Below are positions 34,501 through 43,842 of a stretch of DNA of 64,000 bases, one piece after another. This DNA is from Amycolatopsis balhimycina FH 1894. Its GTDB lineage: Bacteria; Actinomycetota; Actinomycetes; Mycobacteriales; Pseudonocardiaceae. Each line of letters starts with the position of its first letter. Within the stretch, counting starts at the first letter, position 1. The notes under the pieces were generated by a model, which saw only the letters and a program-made list of their open reading frames with translations, did no database searches and was not told the origin of the DNA. Position numbers and translations under genes: made by a program. Location: positions 3,644,649 to 3,708,648 of the forward strand of contig NZ_KB913037.1 of the NCBI RefSeq assembly GCF_000384295.1. Reading direction: 5' to 3'.

Positions 34501-35349
34501 CTAGTCCGTCCGAGTTACCCCGGGCCCGCTCTCCGCGGCCCGCGCTTCGTACGCCGCACGGGCCGGGGAATGGGCTGCCGAAGCCAAAAGCCGGTCCGCC
34601 TTCAACGCTCGTGCGAACGCTTCGCCCGCACGGCGCGGCAACAGCCGCGTGAGCTTGCCCATAGTGCCCAGCGACCGGGGCACGAAAACGTCGAAACGAG
34701 GCTTGCGCAGCGCGGATACGATGGCGTCGGCCACATCTTCCGGCCGCACCGACTTGAACATCTTCGCCTCGCCGAGGCCGCTCGCGAGCTCCGTCCGCAC
34801 GATGCCCGGCATCACGCACGAGACGTGGACGCCGCTGCCGTGCAGCTCCAGGTGCACCGCTTCGGAGAACCCGACGACGGCGTGCTTGGTGGCGCAGTAG
34901 GTCGCCGCGCCGGGGAAGCCGGCCTTGCCCGCGAACGACGCGACGTTGACGATGTGCCCGCCGGCCCGCGGCCGCATCCGCTTCACCGCCTCGCGGGTGC
35001 CGTGGATGACGGCGTGGACGTTGATCTCCAGCTGACGCCGGGTGGTCGCGTCGCTCTCCTCTTCGAGGGCGGCGAGCGGCATGATGCCGGCGTTGTTGAT
35101 CAGCACGTCGATCCGGCCGTGGCGCCGCTCGACCTCGTCGAGGAACCCGGTGAACCCGCGGATGTCGGTGACGTCCAGCGGCAGCGCGTCGGCGCCCAGC
35201 TCTCCGGCCGTCTTCTCGGCCCGGACCTGGTCGAGGTCGCCGATCACCACCTTCGCGCCCAGCCGGGCGAGGGCGGACGCGGTCGCCGCGCCGATCCCCT
35301 GCCCGCCGCCGGTGATGACGACGACCTTGCCCGCGAGTTCCTCGGCCAT
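34501..35349 (-). CDS. Short-chain dehydrogenase/reductase
   Basis: The 282-residue SDR has the cofactor motif TGGGQGIG (residues 14-21), GDLDQ after the second strand (NAD-type acidic residue), NNAGIMP, and the YCATK active-site Tyr-Lys with the Ser in VASFAGK. A C-terminal extension of about 40 residues goes past the usual fold. The substrate is not visible. ATG 35349 has GGAG in front; the ORF extends further without support. A palindrome lies 16 bases upstream. Confidence 0.85.
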   Translation of the reverse strand: MAEELAGKVVVITGGGQGIGAATASALARLGAKVVIGDLDQVRAEKTAGELGADALPLDVTDIRGFTGFLDEVERRHGRIDVLINNAGIMPLAALEEESDATTRRQLEINVHAVIHGTREAVKRMRPRAGGHIVNVASFAGKAGFPGAATYCATKHAVVGFSEAVHLELHGSGVHVSCVMPGIVRTELASGLGEAKMFKSVRPEDVADAIVSALRKPRFDVFVPRSLGTMGKLTRLLPRRAGEAFARALKADRLLASAAHSPARAAYEARAAESGPGVTRTD

Positions 35350-35364
35350 GGCGACTCCTTCGTC

Positions 35365-35383
35365 TGTTGGCAACGCGTCAACA
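35365..35383. promoter_or_regulatory. Imperfect palindrome before the SDR gene
   Basis: TGTTGGC-N5-GTCAACA has 7-base arms with one mismatch, 16 bases before the SDR start, in the place expected for a TetR-type operator. No regulator gene is adjacent. Confidence 0.3.
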
Positions 35384-35408
35384 GTGTCACCCGCGCCACC
35401 GGATCCCG

Positions 35409-35921
35409 CTACCCCAGGCGCCGCTCCAGCACCTGCCCGACCCAGTCGTCGACGGTGAACCGCACCGTCGGCGAGAACCCCTGGCTCTCGTAGTACCGCT
35501 GCAGGCCACCGTCGCCGCCGGCCCAGCAGTCGACGCGCACGAGGTCGATCCCACGCCGCCGCGCCTCGTCGAGCGCGTACTCGACGAGGCGGCCGCCGAC
35601 GCGCTGGCCGGTGAACCGCCGCGACGTGATCAGCAGCCGGATGTACAGTTCACGCTCGTCAACCGGCGGCACGTGCCGGTCGTGTTCCTCGGAGACGACC
35701 AGCGCGCCGGCGGGTTCGCCGTCGACCACCGCGATGCGCAGACCCGGGTCCGCCGCCATGCCCTTCACCCGCTCGACGCGCTTCGGGACCGCACTCCACG
35801 GCTCGGTCCCCCACTGCTTCGAGCTGCCGCGGGCCACCAGCCATTCCACGGCTTCATCGAAGAAGCACAGCAGCGTGTCAGCGTCCCCGGAATCACCCGA
35901 TCGTATGACGATGTGGCTCAT
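35409..35921 (-). CDS. GNAT-family N-acetyltransferase
   Basis: The 170-residue GNAT protein has the acetyl-CoA pyrophosphate loop in RRFTGQRVGGRLVEYAL and a C-terminal YYESQGF, standard for the family. It begins 9 bases after the methionine aminopeptidase stop, so the two share a transcript from the palindromic promoter at 36700-36727. That pairing suggests N-terminal protein processing or small-molecule acetylation under the same control. The acceptor is unknown. Confidence 0.83.
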   Translation of the reverse strand: MSHIVIRSGDSGDADTLLCFFDEAVEWLVARGSSKQWGTEPWSAVPKRVERVKGMAADPGLRIAVVDGEPAGALVVSEEHDRHVPPVDERELYIRLLITSRRFTGQRVGGRLVEYALDEARRRGIDLVRVDCWAGGDGGLQRYYESQGFSPTVRFTVDDWVGQVLERRLG

Positions 35922-35930
35922 GAACCCTGT

Positions 35931-36698
35931 CTACCGCACGGTGAGCACCCGCGGGCCGTCTTCGGTGATCGCGATGGTGTGCTCGACGTGCGCGGCCCGG
36001 CTGCCGTCCACGGTGAGGATCGACCAGCCGTCCTCGGCGTACCGGTAGGCGTCGGTCCCGCCCGCGACGAGCATGGGTTCGATCGCCAGGGCGAGCCCCG
36101 GCTTCAGGCGCATCCCGCGGCCCGCGCGGCCCTCGTTCGGCAGGTGCGGGTCCTCGTGCATGGCCCGGCCGATCCCGTGGCCGCCGTGGTCCTCGACCAT
36201 GCCGAAGCCCGACGCGCGGCCGGCGACTCCGATCGCGTACGAGATGTCGCCGAGCTTCGCGCCCGGCTGGGCGGCGGCGATCCCCGCGGCCAGTGCCCGC
36301 TCGGTCGCCTCGATCAGCGCGAGGTCGGCCGGGTCGGCGTCGCCGACGACGAAGCTGATCGCGGCGTCGCCGTTCCAGCCGTCGACGATCGCCCCGCAGT
36401 CGATGCTGACCAGGTCGCCGTCCTTGAGGCGGTACGCCGTCGGGATCCCGTGCACGACGACATCGTTGACACTCGTGCAGAGCACGCCGGGGTAGGGCGT
36501 CGGCGCGGACCGCGGCTGGTAGCCCAGGAACGAAGGTTTCGCCCCGGCGTCGCTGATGAACTGCGCGGCGACTTCGTCCAGCTCACGCAGGGAGACGCCG
36601 GCCGCGGCGGCCTCCTTGACCGCTTCCAGGGTCTTCGCCACCACTCGTCCGGCTTCGCGCATGATCGCCAGCTCGGACTCCGTCTTGATCTCAACCAT
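35931..36698 (-). CDS. map: Type I methionine aminopeptidase
   Basis: The 255-residue metallopeptidase removes initiator Met from nascent proteins. The family's metal ligands are in SIDCGAIVDGWNGDAA (two Asp), EDHGGHGIGRAMHEDPHLPN (His), AIEPML (Glu) and HVEHTIAI (Glu). No N-terminal zinc finger or SH3-binding extension is present. Many actinobacteria have two or more map genes; this one sits away from the ribosomal operon and under a strong palindrome, so it is probably a regulated accessory copy. The ATG follows the palindrome directly, without a ribosome site. Confidence 0.93.
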   Translation of the reverse strand: MVEIKTESELAIMREAGRVVAKTLEAVKEAAAAGVSLRELDEVAAQFISDAGAKPSFLGYQPRSAPTPYPGVLCTSVNDVVVHGIPTAYRLKDGDLVSIDCGAIVDGWNGDAAISFVVGDADPADLALIEATERALAAGIAAAQPGAKLGDISYAIGVAGRASGFGMVEDHGGHGIGRAMHEDPHLPNEGRAGRGMRLKPGLALAIEPMLVAGGTDAYRYAEDGWSILTVDGSRAAHVEHTIAITEDGPRVLTVR

Positions 36699-36699
36699 G

Positions 36700-36727
36700 A
36701 CGATAACTATACCGGTATAGTTATCGT
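36700..36727. promoter_or_regulatory. Perfect 28-bp palindrome at the map promoter
   Basis: The half-site ACGATAACTATACC is mirrored exactly, centre at CCGG. Read on the minus strand it contains TATAGT (36711-36706), placed as a -10 box for a transcript that begins at or just before the ATG at 36698. A bound dimer would cover the -10 and start site, so this is very likely a repressor operator for map and the GNAT gene. Confidence 0.65.
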
Positions 36728-36752
36728 TGTCGAGCTCGGCGCCCGGACCGGC

Positions 36753-37907
36753 TCAGGCGACCCCGAGGTGCCGCGAAATCAGCATCTTCTGGACCTCGCT
36801 GGTGCCCTCGCCGATCTCGAGGATCTTCGCGTCGCGGTAGAAGCGGCTCACCGGGAACTCGTTCATGAAGCCGTAGCCGCCGAAGATCTGGGTCGCGTCG
36901 CGGGCGTTGTCCATCGCCGCGTTCGAGGCCACCAGCTTCGCGATCGACGCCTCCTTCTTGAACGGCTCGCCGCGCAGCATCTTCGACGCCGCCTGGTAGT
37001 ACGCCAGGCGCGAGGTGTGCGTGCGGACCTCCATGTCGGCGATCTTGAACTGGATCGCCTGGTACTCGCCGATCCGCTTGCCGAACGCGACGCGGTCCTT
37101 CACGTACTTGAGACACTCGTCGACGCAGCCCTGGGCCAGGCCCACCGACAGCGCCGCGATCGCGACCCGGCCTTCGTCCAGAATGGACAGGAACTGCGCG
37201 TACCCGCGGCCACGGACGCCGACCAGGTTCTCGAGCGGCACCCGGACGTCCGCAAAGGACAGTTCGTGCGTGTCGGAGCAGTTCCAGCCGACCTTCGAGT
37301 ACTTCGGCGCCACCTGGAACCCCGGCGTGCCCGAAGGCACGATGATCGCCGAGATCTCCTTGCGGCCGTTCTCCATCACGTCCGTCACCGCCGTGACCGT
37401 GACCAGCCGGGTGATGTCGGTGCCCGAGTTGGTGATGAACGCCTTGCTGCCGTTGATGACCCACTCGTCACCGTCCTGGGAAGCACGCGTGCGCGTCGCC
37501 CCGGCGTCCGAGCCACCGCCCGGCTCGGTCAGGCCGAAGCCGCCGAGAGCGGTGCCCTCGCACAACGAAGGCAGCCACTTCTCCTTCTGCTCCTGCGTCC
37601 CGAAGCGGAAGATCGGCATCGCGCCGAGCGAGACACCGGCTTCCAGGGTGATCGCGACCGACGAGTCGACGCGCGCCAGCTCCTCCAGCGCCAGGCACAG
37701 CGCGAAGTAGTCGCCGCCCATGCCGCCGAACTCCTCGGGGAACGGCAGGCCGAACAGGCCCATCTCGCCCATCTTCGCGACGATGGCGTACGGGAACTCC
37801 TCCTTCTCGTACAGCTCGCCGATCACGGGCGCGACTTCGGCGTGCGCGAAGTCCTCGACGGTCTTGCGGAGGGACTCGTACTCCTCGTCCAGACGGAAGT
37901 CGATCAT
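36753..37907 (-). CDS. Acyl-CoA dehydrogenase, isovaleryl-type (FadE19/AcdH-like)
   Basis: The 384-residue enzyme carries GGFGLTEPGGGSDAGATRTR, DEGRVAIAALSVGLAQGCVD, and QIFGGYGFMNEFPVSRFYRD, with the catalytic Glu in the EIGEGTSEVQ stretch region. It is the last gene of an operon after accD1 and accA1. The same trio in mycobacteria and streptomycetes serves leucine/branched-chain breakdown: this enzyme makes 3-methylcrotonyl-CoA, which the carboxylase then uses. A complex hairpin region separates it from accA1. Confidence 0.88.
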   Translation of the reverse strand: MIDFRLDEEYESLRKTVEDFAHAEVAPVIGELYEKEEFPYAIVAKMGEMGLFGLPFPEEFGGMGGDYFALCLALEELARVDSSVAITLEAGVSLGAMPIFRFGTQEQKEKWLPSLCEGTALGGFGLTEPGGGSDAGATRTRASQDGDEWVINGSKAFITNSGTDITRLVTVTAVTDVMENGRKEISAIIVPSGTPGFQVAPKYSKVGWNCSDTHELSFADVRVPLENLVGVRGRGYAQFLSILDEGRVAIAALSVGLAQGCVDECLKYVKDRVAFGKRIGEYQAIQFKIADMEVRTHTSRLAYYQAASKMLRGEPFKKEASIAKLVASNAAMDNARDATQIFGGYGFMNEFPVSRFYRDAKILEIGEGTSEVQKMLISRHLGVA

Positions 37908-37924
37908 TGCTGCTCCTTCTGGGG

Positions 37925-37995
37925 CGTGACTGTGCTGATGGTTACCAATCCGGCCACAGTCACGACTGAAGGCTACTTTTGGCCGGATTGGTAAC
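37925..37995 (-). promoter_or_regulatory. Two interleaved inverted repeats at the accA1/dehydrogenase junction
   Basis: Repeat 1 pairs CGTGACTGTG (37925-37934) with CACAGTCACG (37955-37964). Repeat 2 pairs 37941-37956 (GTTACCAATCCGGCCA) with 37980-37995. The pairs interleave, so in RNA they are alternatives or a pseudoknot. The stop of accA1 (37960-37962) lies within repeat 1 and the last coding bases within repeat 2. A partial terminator or attenuator that sets the dose of the last operon gene is plausible. Confidence 0.5.
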
Positions 37996-39956
37996 TATGG
38001 CAAGGGTTTCGTCCAGCGCGACCTGTTGGCCGGCCCGGACGGGGAGTTCGCTGACGACGCCGTCGATCGGCGCCGTGACCGTGTGCTCCATCTTCATCGC
38101 TTCGACGACCAGCAACGGCGTTCCGGCCTTCACGACATCACCCGCGGCGACCTTCACGACGAGCACCGTGCCCGGCATCGGGCTGGTGACCGGACCGGCC
38201 CCGGCGGCCTCGCCGCGCGACGCCAGCACGAACTCCTGCTCGCCGAACGGGAAGCTGAGCCCGTCGCGCGCCAGCCAGACCGTCCGGTCGGCAGCGCAGG
38301 CCTGGCGGTAGCGGTGGAAGCCGCCCGCGTGCCGGATCTCGAGCACGTCGCCGTCGCGCCGGGCCGTGACCTGGACCGGCGCGGCGTCGTCGACGAACAC
38401 CGTCGCCGCGGCGGGGGTGCCCTGCACGCGGACCACCGCGCGGGCGGCGCCGGACTTCAGCCGGAACGTCACCCCGCCGGAGCCGCCCATCCGCCAGCCG
38501 TCCGGCACGTCCCACGGGTCCACCACGGGCCCGGCCGGCTGCAGCTCCAGGAACCGGTCCAGCGCGGCCGCGACGAAGAACTCCGCGGGTACGTCCGAAG
38601 AGACCAAAGTGGACAGATTGCGGTCGACGAGCTCGGTGTCGAGACGACCGGCGCGGACGTCGGCGTCGGCCAGCAGCCCGCGCAGGAACGCGGTGTTCGT
38701 GCCGATGCCCAGCAACGCCGTGTCGGCCAGCGCCAGGTCGAGCCGGTGCAGGGCCGCCGCGCGGTCCGGGCCCCAGGCGATGACCTTGGCCAGCATCGGG
38801 TCGTAGTTCGAGCCGACCACCGCGCCGGACGTCATCCAGGAGTCGACGCGGACGCCGTCGCCGGACGGCTCGTGCACCGCCAGGACCGTCCCGCCGGTCG
38901 GGATGAAGCCACGCGCCGGGTCTTCGGCGTACACGCGGGCCTCGACGGCGTGACCGGTCAAAGTGACGTCCTGCTGACTGAGGGAAAGCTCCTCGCCCGC
39001 CGCCACCCGGACCTGCCATTCGACCAGGTCGAGACCGGTGACCAGCTCGGTGACCGGGTGCTCGACCTGCAGCCGGGTGTTCATCTCCATGAAGAAGAAC
39101 TCGTCCGGGCTCTTCGCCGACATGATGAACTCGACGGTGCCCGCGCCGACGTAACCCACCGAACGCGCGGCCTCGACCGCCGCCGAGCCCATCTTCTCCC
39201 GGGTGACCTCGTCGAGCAGCACCGACGGCGCTTCCTCGATGATCTTCTGGTGCCGCCGCTGGAGGCTGCATTCGCGTTCGCCGAGGTGGATCACGTTCCC
39301 GTGCGTGTCCGCCAGCACCTGGATCTCGATGTGCCGCGGTGTCGTGACGAACCGTTCCATGAGCAGCGTGTCGTCGCCGAAGGACCCCTTGGCCTCGCGC
39401 CGCGCGGACTCGATCGCGGCGTCGAGCTCATCAGGAGCGTGCACCAGCCGCATGCCCTTGCCGCCGCCACCGGCGGACGGCTTGAGCAGCAACGGGTATC
39501 CCACCTTCGCGGCGGCTTCGGCGAAGCCGCCTTCGGGTATGTCCACATCGGACGCACCAGGCACGACCGGGACTCCGGCTTTCGAGACCGTCGCCTTCGC
39601 GCGGATCTTGTCGCCCATGGCGTCGATCGCCGCGACCGGCGGGCCGATGAACACGAGCCCGGCGGCCTCGCAGGCGCGCGCGAACTCGGCGTTCTCCGCC
39701 AGGAAGCCGTAACCCGGGTGCACGGCCTGCGCACCCGAAGACACGGCGGCGTCCACGATGGCCGGAATCGAGAGATAGCTGCGAGCGGCTTCCGCCGGGC
39801 CGATGCGCACCGCGGTGTGCGCCTCGCGGACGTGCCGCGCGTCGGCGTCGGCATCGCTGTACACCGCGACCGCGCGGATGCCGAGGGCCCGCAGGGTGCG
39901 GATGACCCGGACCGCGATCTCGCCCCGGTTCGCTACCAGCACTGAGTCGAACATCA

Positions 39957-39957
<1 letters not shown>
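37960..39957 (-). CDS. accA1: Biotin-dependent acyl-CoA carboxylase alpha subunit (3-methylcrotonyl-CoA type)
   Basis: The 665-residue subunit combines biotin carboxylase and biotin carrier. It begins MFDSVLVANRGEIAVRVIRT; the ATP-grasp part has KPSAGGGGKGM and FMEMNTRLQVEHPVTE. The carrier near the end has EAMKMEH with biotinyl Lys622. Its ATG overlaps the accD1 stop in TGATG, so the subunits are translationally coupled. Past the carrier domain, the tail TNPAKSSLQS is encoded by one arm of a long inverted repeat. Neighbours point to leucine degradation rather than fatty-acid synthesis. Confidence 0.9.
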
Positions 39958-41570
<1,613 letters not shown>

Positions 41571-41583
41571 GAGCTCCCTCGAA

Positions 41584-41599
41584 GTTAGCGGGCGTTAAC
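41584..41599. promoter_or_regulatory. TetR operator copy 1 before accD1
   Basis: GTTAGCGGGCGTTAAC, 14 bases upstream of the accD1 ATG, is a 16-base near-palindrome with one off-consensus position. It matches the sites at 41612 and 42640. Confidence 0.6.
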
Positions 41600-41611
41600 C
41601 TCCGTTTCGAT

Positions 41612-41627
41612 GTTAGCGACCGCTAAC
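41612..41627. promoter_or_regulatory. TetR operator copy 2 before accD1
   Basis: GTTAGCGACCGCTAAC is a perfect 16-base palindrome apart from its two central bases. Its centre is 28 bases from that of copy 1. Two adjacent copies suggest cooperative repression of the leucine operon. Confidence 0.65.
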
Positions 41628-41651
41628 GTGGGTGTCCAGTCACCGGAATGC

Positions 41652-41700
41652 CATGAAGGGCACCCTCATGGACATAAAGGCCATGAGGGTGCCCTTCATG
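41652..41700. terminator. Hairpin after the esterase gene (family member 3)
   Basis: Perfect 20-bp arms (41652-41671 and 41681-41700) around a 9-base loop. The left arm is CATGAAGGGCACCCTCATGG, a further variant of the hairpin family. It lies after the esterase stop, so it probably ends esterase transcription and insulates the accD1 promoter. Confidence 0.7.
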
Positions 41701-41709
41701 ACAGTGCAC

Positions 41710-42522
41710 TCAGCCGATGGCTGCCCGCAGCGGGGCGAAGTAGCCGCCCGACTGCCCGGCCGCGGTCGGGTGGTAGGACTCGATCACCGGCCAGGTCAGG
41801 CTGTGCAGGTAGTCGTCGGCCGACGAGCAGATGTTGTGGCCGGCGAACGACGGCCGGACGTCGACGAACGTCGCCCCGGCCGCCGCGGCGCGCTGCTGGG
41901 TGACCGCCGCGAGCGCGTCCGCGCCCGAGTTGATCGCCGTGCGCTTGGTGTCGCTCAGCCCGACCCAGCAGGAGCCGGGCACGGTGTAGAAGCGCGGGTA
42001 GGACAGGACGACGAGCCGGGCCCCCGGCGCCTTGGCCTTGATCGCGTTGTAGGTGTTGGTCAGCAACGGCGGCAGCGTGTTGTTGACGTACGTCTTCGCC
42101 GTGTTGACGCGGTTGACGCAGTCGGAGTCGCTCCCGAGGGTGCAGGTCGTCATCACGTCGCTGAAGCCGGCGTCGTTCCCGCCGACGGTCACCGTGACGA
42201 GCGTGGCCGACGCCGGGATCGAGTTCGCCTGGTTGATCACGTCACCGGTCTTCGCCCCCGAGCAGGCGAGGAAGGTGAGCGACGTGCCGCTGTGGGCGTT
42301 GGCCCACAGCTGCGGATAGGCCTTCGAGCTGCGGTAGCAGCTCCCGGAACTGCCGTAGCTGCCGGAGCCGACTCCCGAGGAGTAGGAATCGCCGAGCGCG
42401 GCGTAGACGGTCCCGGCGGCCTGGGCGAGGCCCGTGACGCCGAGAGAAGCAAGAACGACGGCCCCCAGGGCCGTGCTCAACCGTAGGAGGGATCGCCGGA
42501 AATTACGGGTGGGAACAGCCAT
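41710..42522 (-). CDS. Secreted SGNH/GDSL-family esterase or lipase
   Basis: The 270-residue protein has a Sec signal peptide (basic NFRRSLLRL, hydrophobic core, cleavage near GLAQA-A36). Block I is ALGDSYSSG with nucleophile Ser46, block III is VGGNDAGFSD, and the Asp/His pair is in ESYHPTAAGQSGGY. Six or so Cys residues can form disulfides, as in the Streptomyces extracellular esterases and phospholipases of this branch. It should act on lipid or ester substrates outside the cell. Its leader contains a hairpin at 42585-42617. Confidence 0.9.
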   Translation of the reverse strand: MAVPTRNFRRSLLRLSTALGAVVLASLGVTGLAQAAGTVYAALGDSYSSGVGSGSYGSSGSCYRSSKAYPQLWANAHSGTSLTFLACSGAKTGDVINQANSIPASATLVTVTVGGNDAGFSDVMTTCTLGSDSDCVNRVNTAKTYVNNTLPPLLTNTYNAIKAKAPGARLVVLSYPRFYTVPGSCWVGLSDTKRTAINSGADALAAVTQQRAAAAGATFVDVRPSFAGHNICSSADDYLHSLTWPVIESYHPTAAGQSGGYFAPLRAAIG

Positions 42523-42584
42523 GGGTCACTCCTTTGTGACAGGGCCGACCCAAATAGAACAGCAGGTGGAAGCCCCACAAGGAA

Positions 42585-42617
42585 GAGCCGGTTACCAGTA
42601 AGTAACCCACTCGGCTC
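42585..42617. promoter_or_regulatory. Nested inverted repeat between esterase and TetR genes
   Basis: GTTAC-N6-GTAAC (42591-42606; GGTTAC and GTAACC with flanks) sits inside outer arms GAGCCG (42585-42590) and CGGCTC (42612-42617). It lies 63 bases before the esterase start. It may be an operator for the esterase or a leader hairpin. Confidence 0.35.
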
Positions 42618-42639
42618 ACGTCGGAAGGCGGGAACGCGT

Positions 42640-42655
42640 GTTAGCGCTCGCTAAC
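42640..42655. promoter_or_regulatory. TetR operator copy 3, before the TetR gene
   Basis: GTTAGCGCTCGCTAAC is a perfect 16-base palindrome apart from its two central bases. It lies 21 bases before the TetR start, with the same half-site as the two copies before accD1. It implies autoregulation. Confidence 0.65.
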
Positions 42656-42676
42656 CTGCCGCTCTAATATGGCGGG

Positions 42677-43267
42677 ATGTCGGCCAACCCCACGCCGCTC
42701 GTGAACGGCGAGAAGGCGAACAGGCGCGAGCAAATCCTGTCCGCGGCCGCCGAACTGTTCGCCCACCACGGCTTCCACGGCGTCGGCATCGACGACATCG
42801 GCGCCGCGGTCGGCATCTCCGGCCCGGCGCTCTACCGGCACTTCCGCAGCAAGGACGCGATCCTCGGCGAGATGCTGAACTCGATCAGCCGCTACCTGCT
42901 CGACGGCGGCACGACGTGGGCGAGCCGGCCGGGCGACGCGGACGACACGCTGGCCGGGCTGGTGGCGTTCCACGTCGGCTTCGCGCTCGCGCACCCGGCC
43001 CTGATCACCGTCCAGGAGCGCAACCTCGCGAACCTCACCGACGCCGACCGCAAGCAGGTGCGCGCCCTGCAGCGCCAGTACGTCGAGGTGTGGGTGCGCG
43101 TGATCCGCGAAGCGGTCCCTGGCCTGGGAGAACTGCAGGCCCGGTCGGCGGCACACGCCGTGTTCGGATTGATCAACTCGACGCCGTACAACCGCCATCT
43201 CGGTGACGGTGAACTCGCCGAACTGCTCAGCCGGCTCGCGCTGGGTGCCCTTCGCGCGGCCGGATGA
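42677..43267 (+). CDS. TetR-family repressor of the leucine-degradation operon
   Basis: The 196-residue TetR protein has its helix-turn-helix at about 16-62 (FHGVGIDDIGAAVGISGPAL, then YRHF) and a helical ligand domain. Three copies of GTTAGCG-NN-CGCTAAC, one before this gene and two before accD1, make accD1-accA1-dehydrogenase its likely target. Mycobacteria keep a TetR gene next to the same operon. The inducer is probably an acyl-CoA of the leucine pathway. The DNA-binding helices resemble those of the double TetR protein at 7785. Confidence 0.9.
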   Translation: MSANPTPLVNGEKANRREQILSAAAELFAHHGFHGVGIDDIGAAVGISGPALYRHFRSKDAILGEMLNSISRYLLDGGTTWASRPGDADDTLAGLVAFHVGFALAHPALITVQERNLANLTDADRKQVRALQRQYVEVWVRVIREAVPGLGELQARSAAHAVFGLINSTPYNRHLGDGELAELLSRLALGALRAAG

Positions 43268-43313
43268 CCGACCCGGATCAAGGTATCCCCACGAGTGGCG
43301 TCGCTGGTGTTTG

Positions 43314-43814
43314 ATGGGGCACGTGGATGCGGACTGGAACGAGCAGGAGCTCGTCGAGAAGGCTCAGCGCGCGTTGACCGCGCTGAGCCTCGGTGACGAC
43401 GCCGAAGCCCTCGTCGAGGTCGCGCCGACGGCCGTCGAACCGCAGGCTCGCGCGGACGAGACGAAGGCGCTGATGCTGCTGCTCTTCGGCGAGTGCAGTG
43501 CGATGGTCTCCACCCTCGGCGACGGGGGCAGCGCGCCGGTGAAGGTCCAGGTGTTCGACGAGGACGGCGAAGAGGTCTCGATCGACCAGGCCGACCCGCC
43601 GGTCCGGACCGCGGTCCGGACACTGCTCGCGGAGGTGCACGGCAACACCGAAGCCGCGCAGGAGCAGGTCGAGATCGCGCTGGCCAACGCGGCACCGGAG
43701 GAGGTCGACAGCCTGGTGCTGCAGGCACTGCGCTGGACGATCCGGCTGTCGGTGGAGTGCCTGGACCGCGACCTGCCGGTGGCCCCCTGGATCTCGGAAG
43801 CCGTCTCGGACTGA
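43314..43814 (+). CDS. Small acidic protein of unknown function
   Basis: A 166-residue acidic protein starting MGHVDADWNEQELVEKAQRA, with no signal peptide or membrane segment. A helical start is followed by a middle with VKVQVFDEDGEEVSIDQADP and a helical C-terminus (EQVEIALANAAPEEVDSL). Codon use is typical of the region. ATG 43314 is chosen because upstream frame residues continue from the TetR region without sense. I do not recognise the family. It lies between the TetR gene and the convergent metX. Confidence 0.65.
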   Translation: MGHVDADWNEQELVEKAQRALTALSLGDDAEALVEVAPTAVEPQARADETKALMLLLFGECSAMVSTLGDGGSAPVKVQVFDEDGEEVSIDQADPPVRTAVRTLLAEVHGNTEAAQEQVEIALANAAPEEVDSLVLQALRWTIRLSVECLDRDLPVAPWISEAVSD

Positions 43815-43842
43815 CTCGCCGCTTGGGCCAGGACTGACCGCG

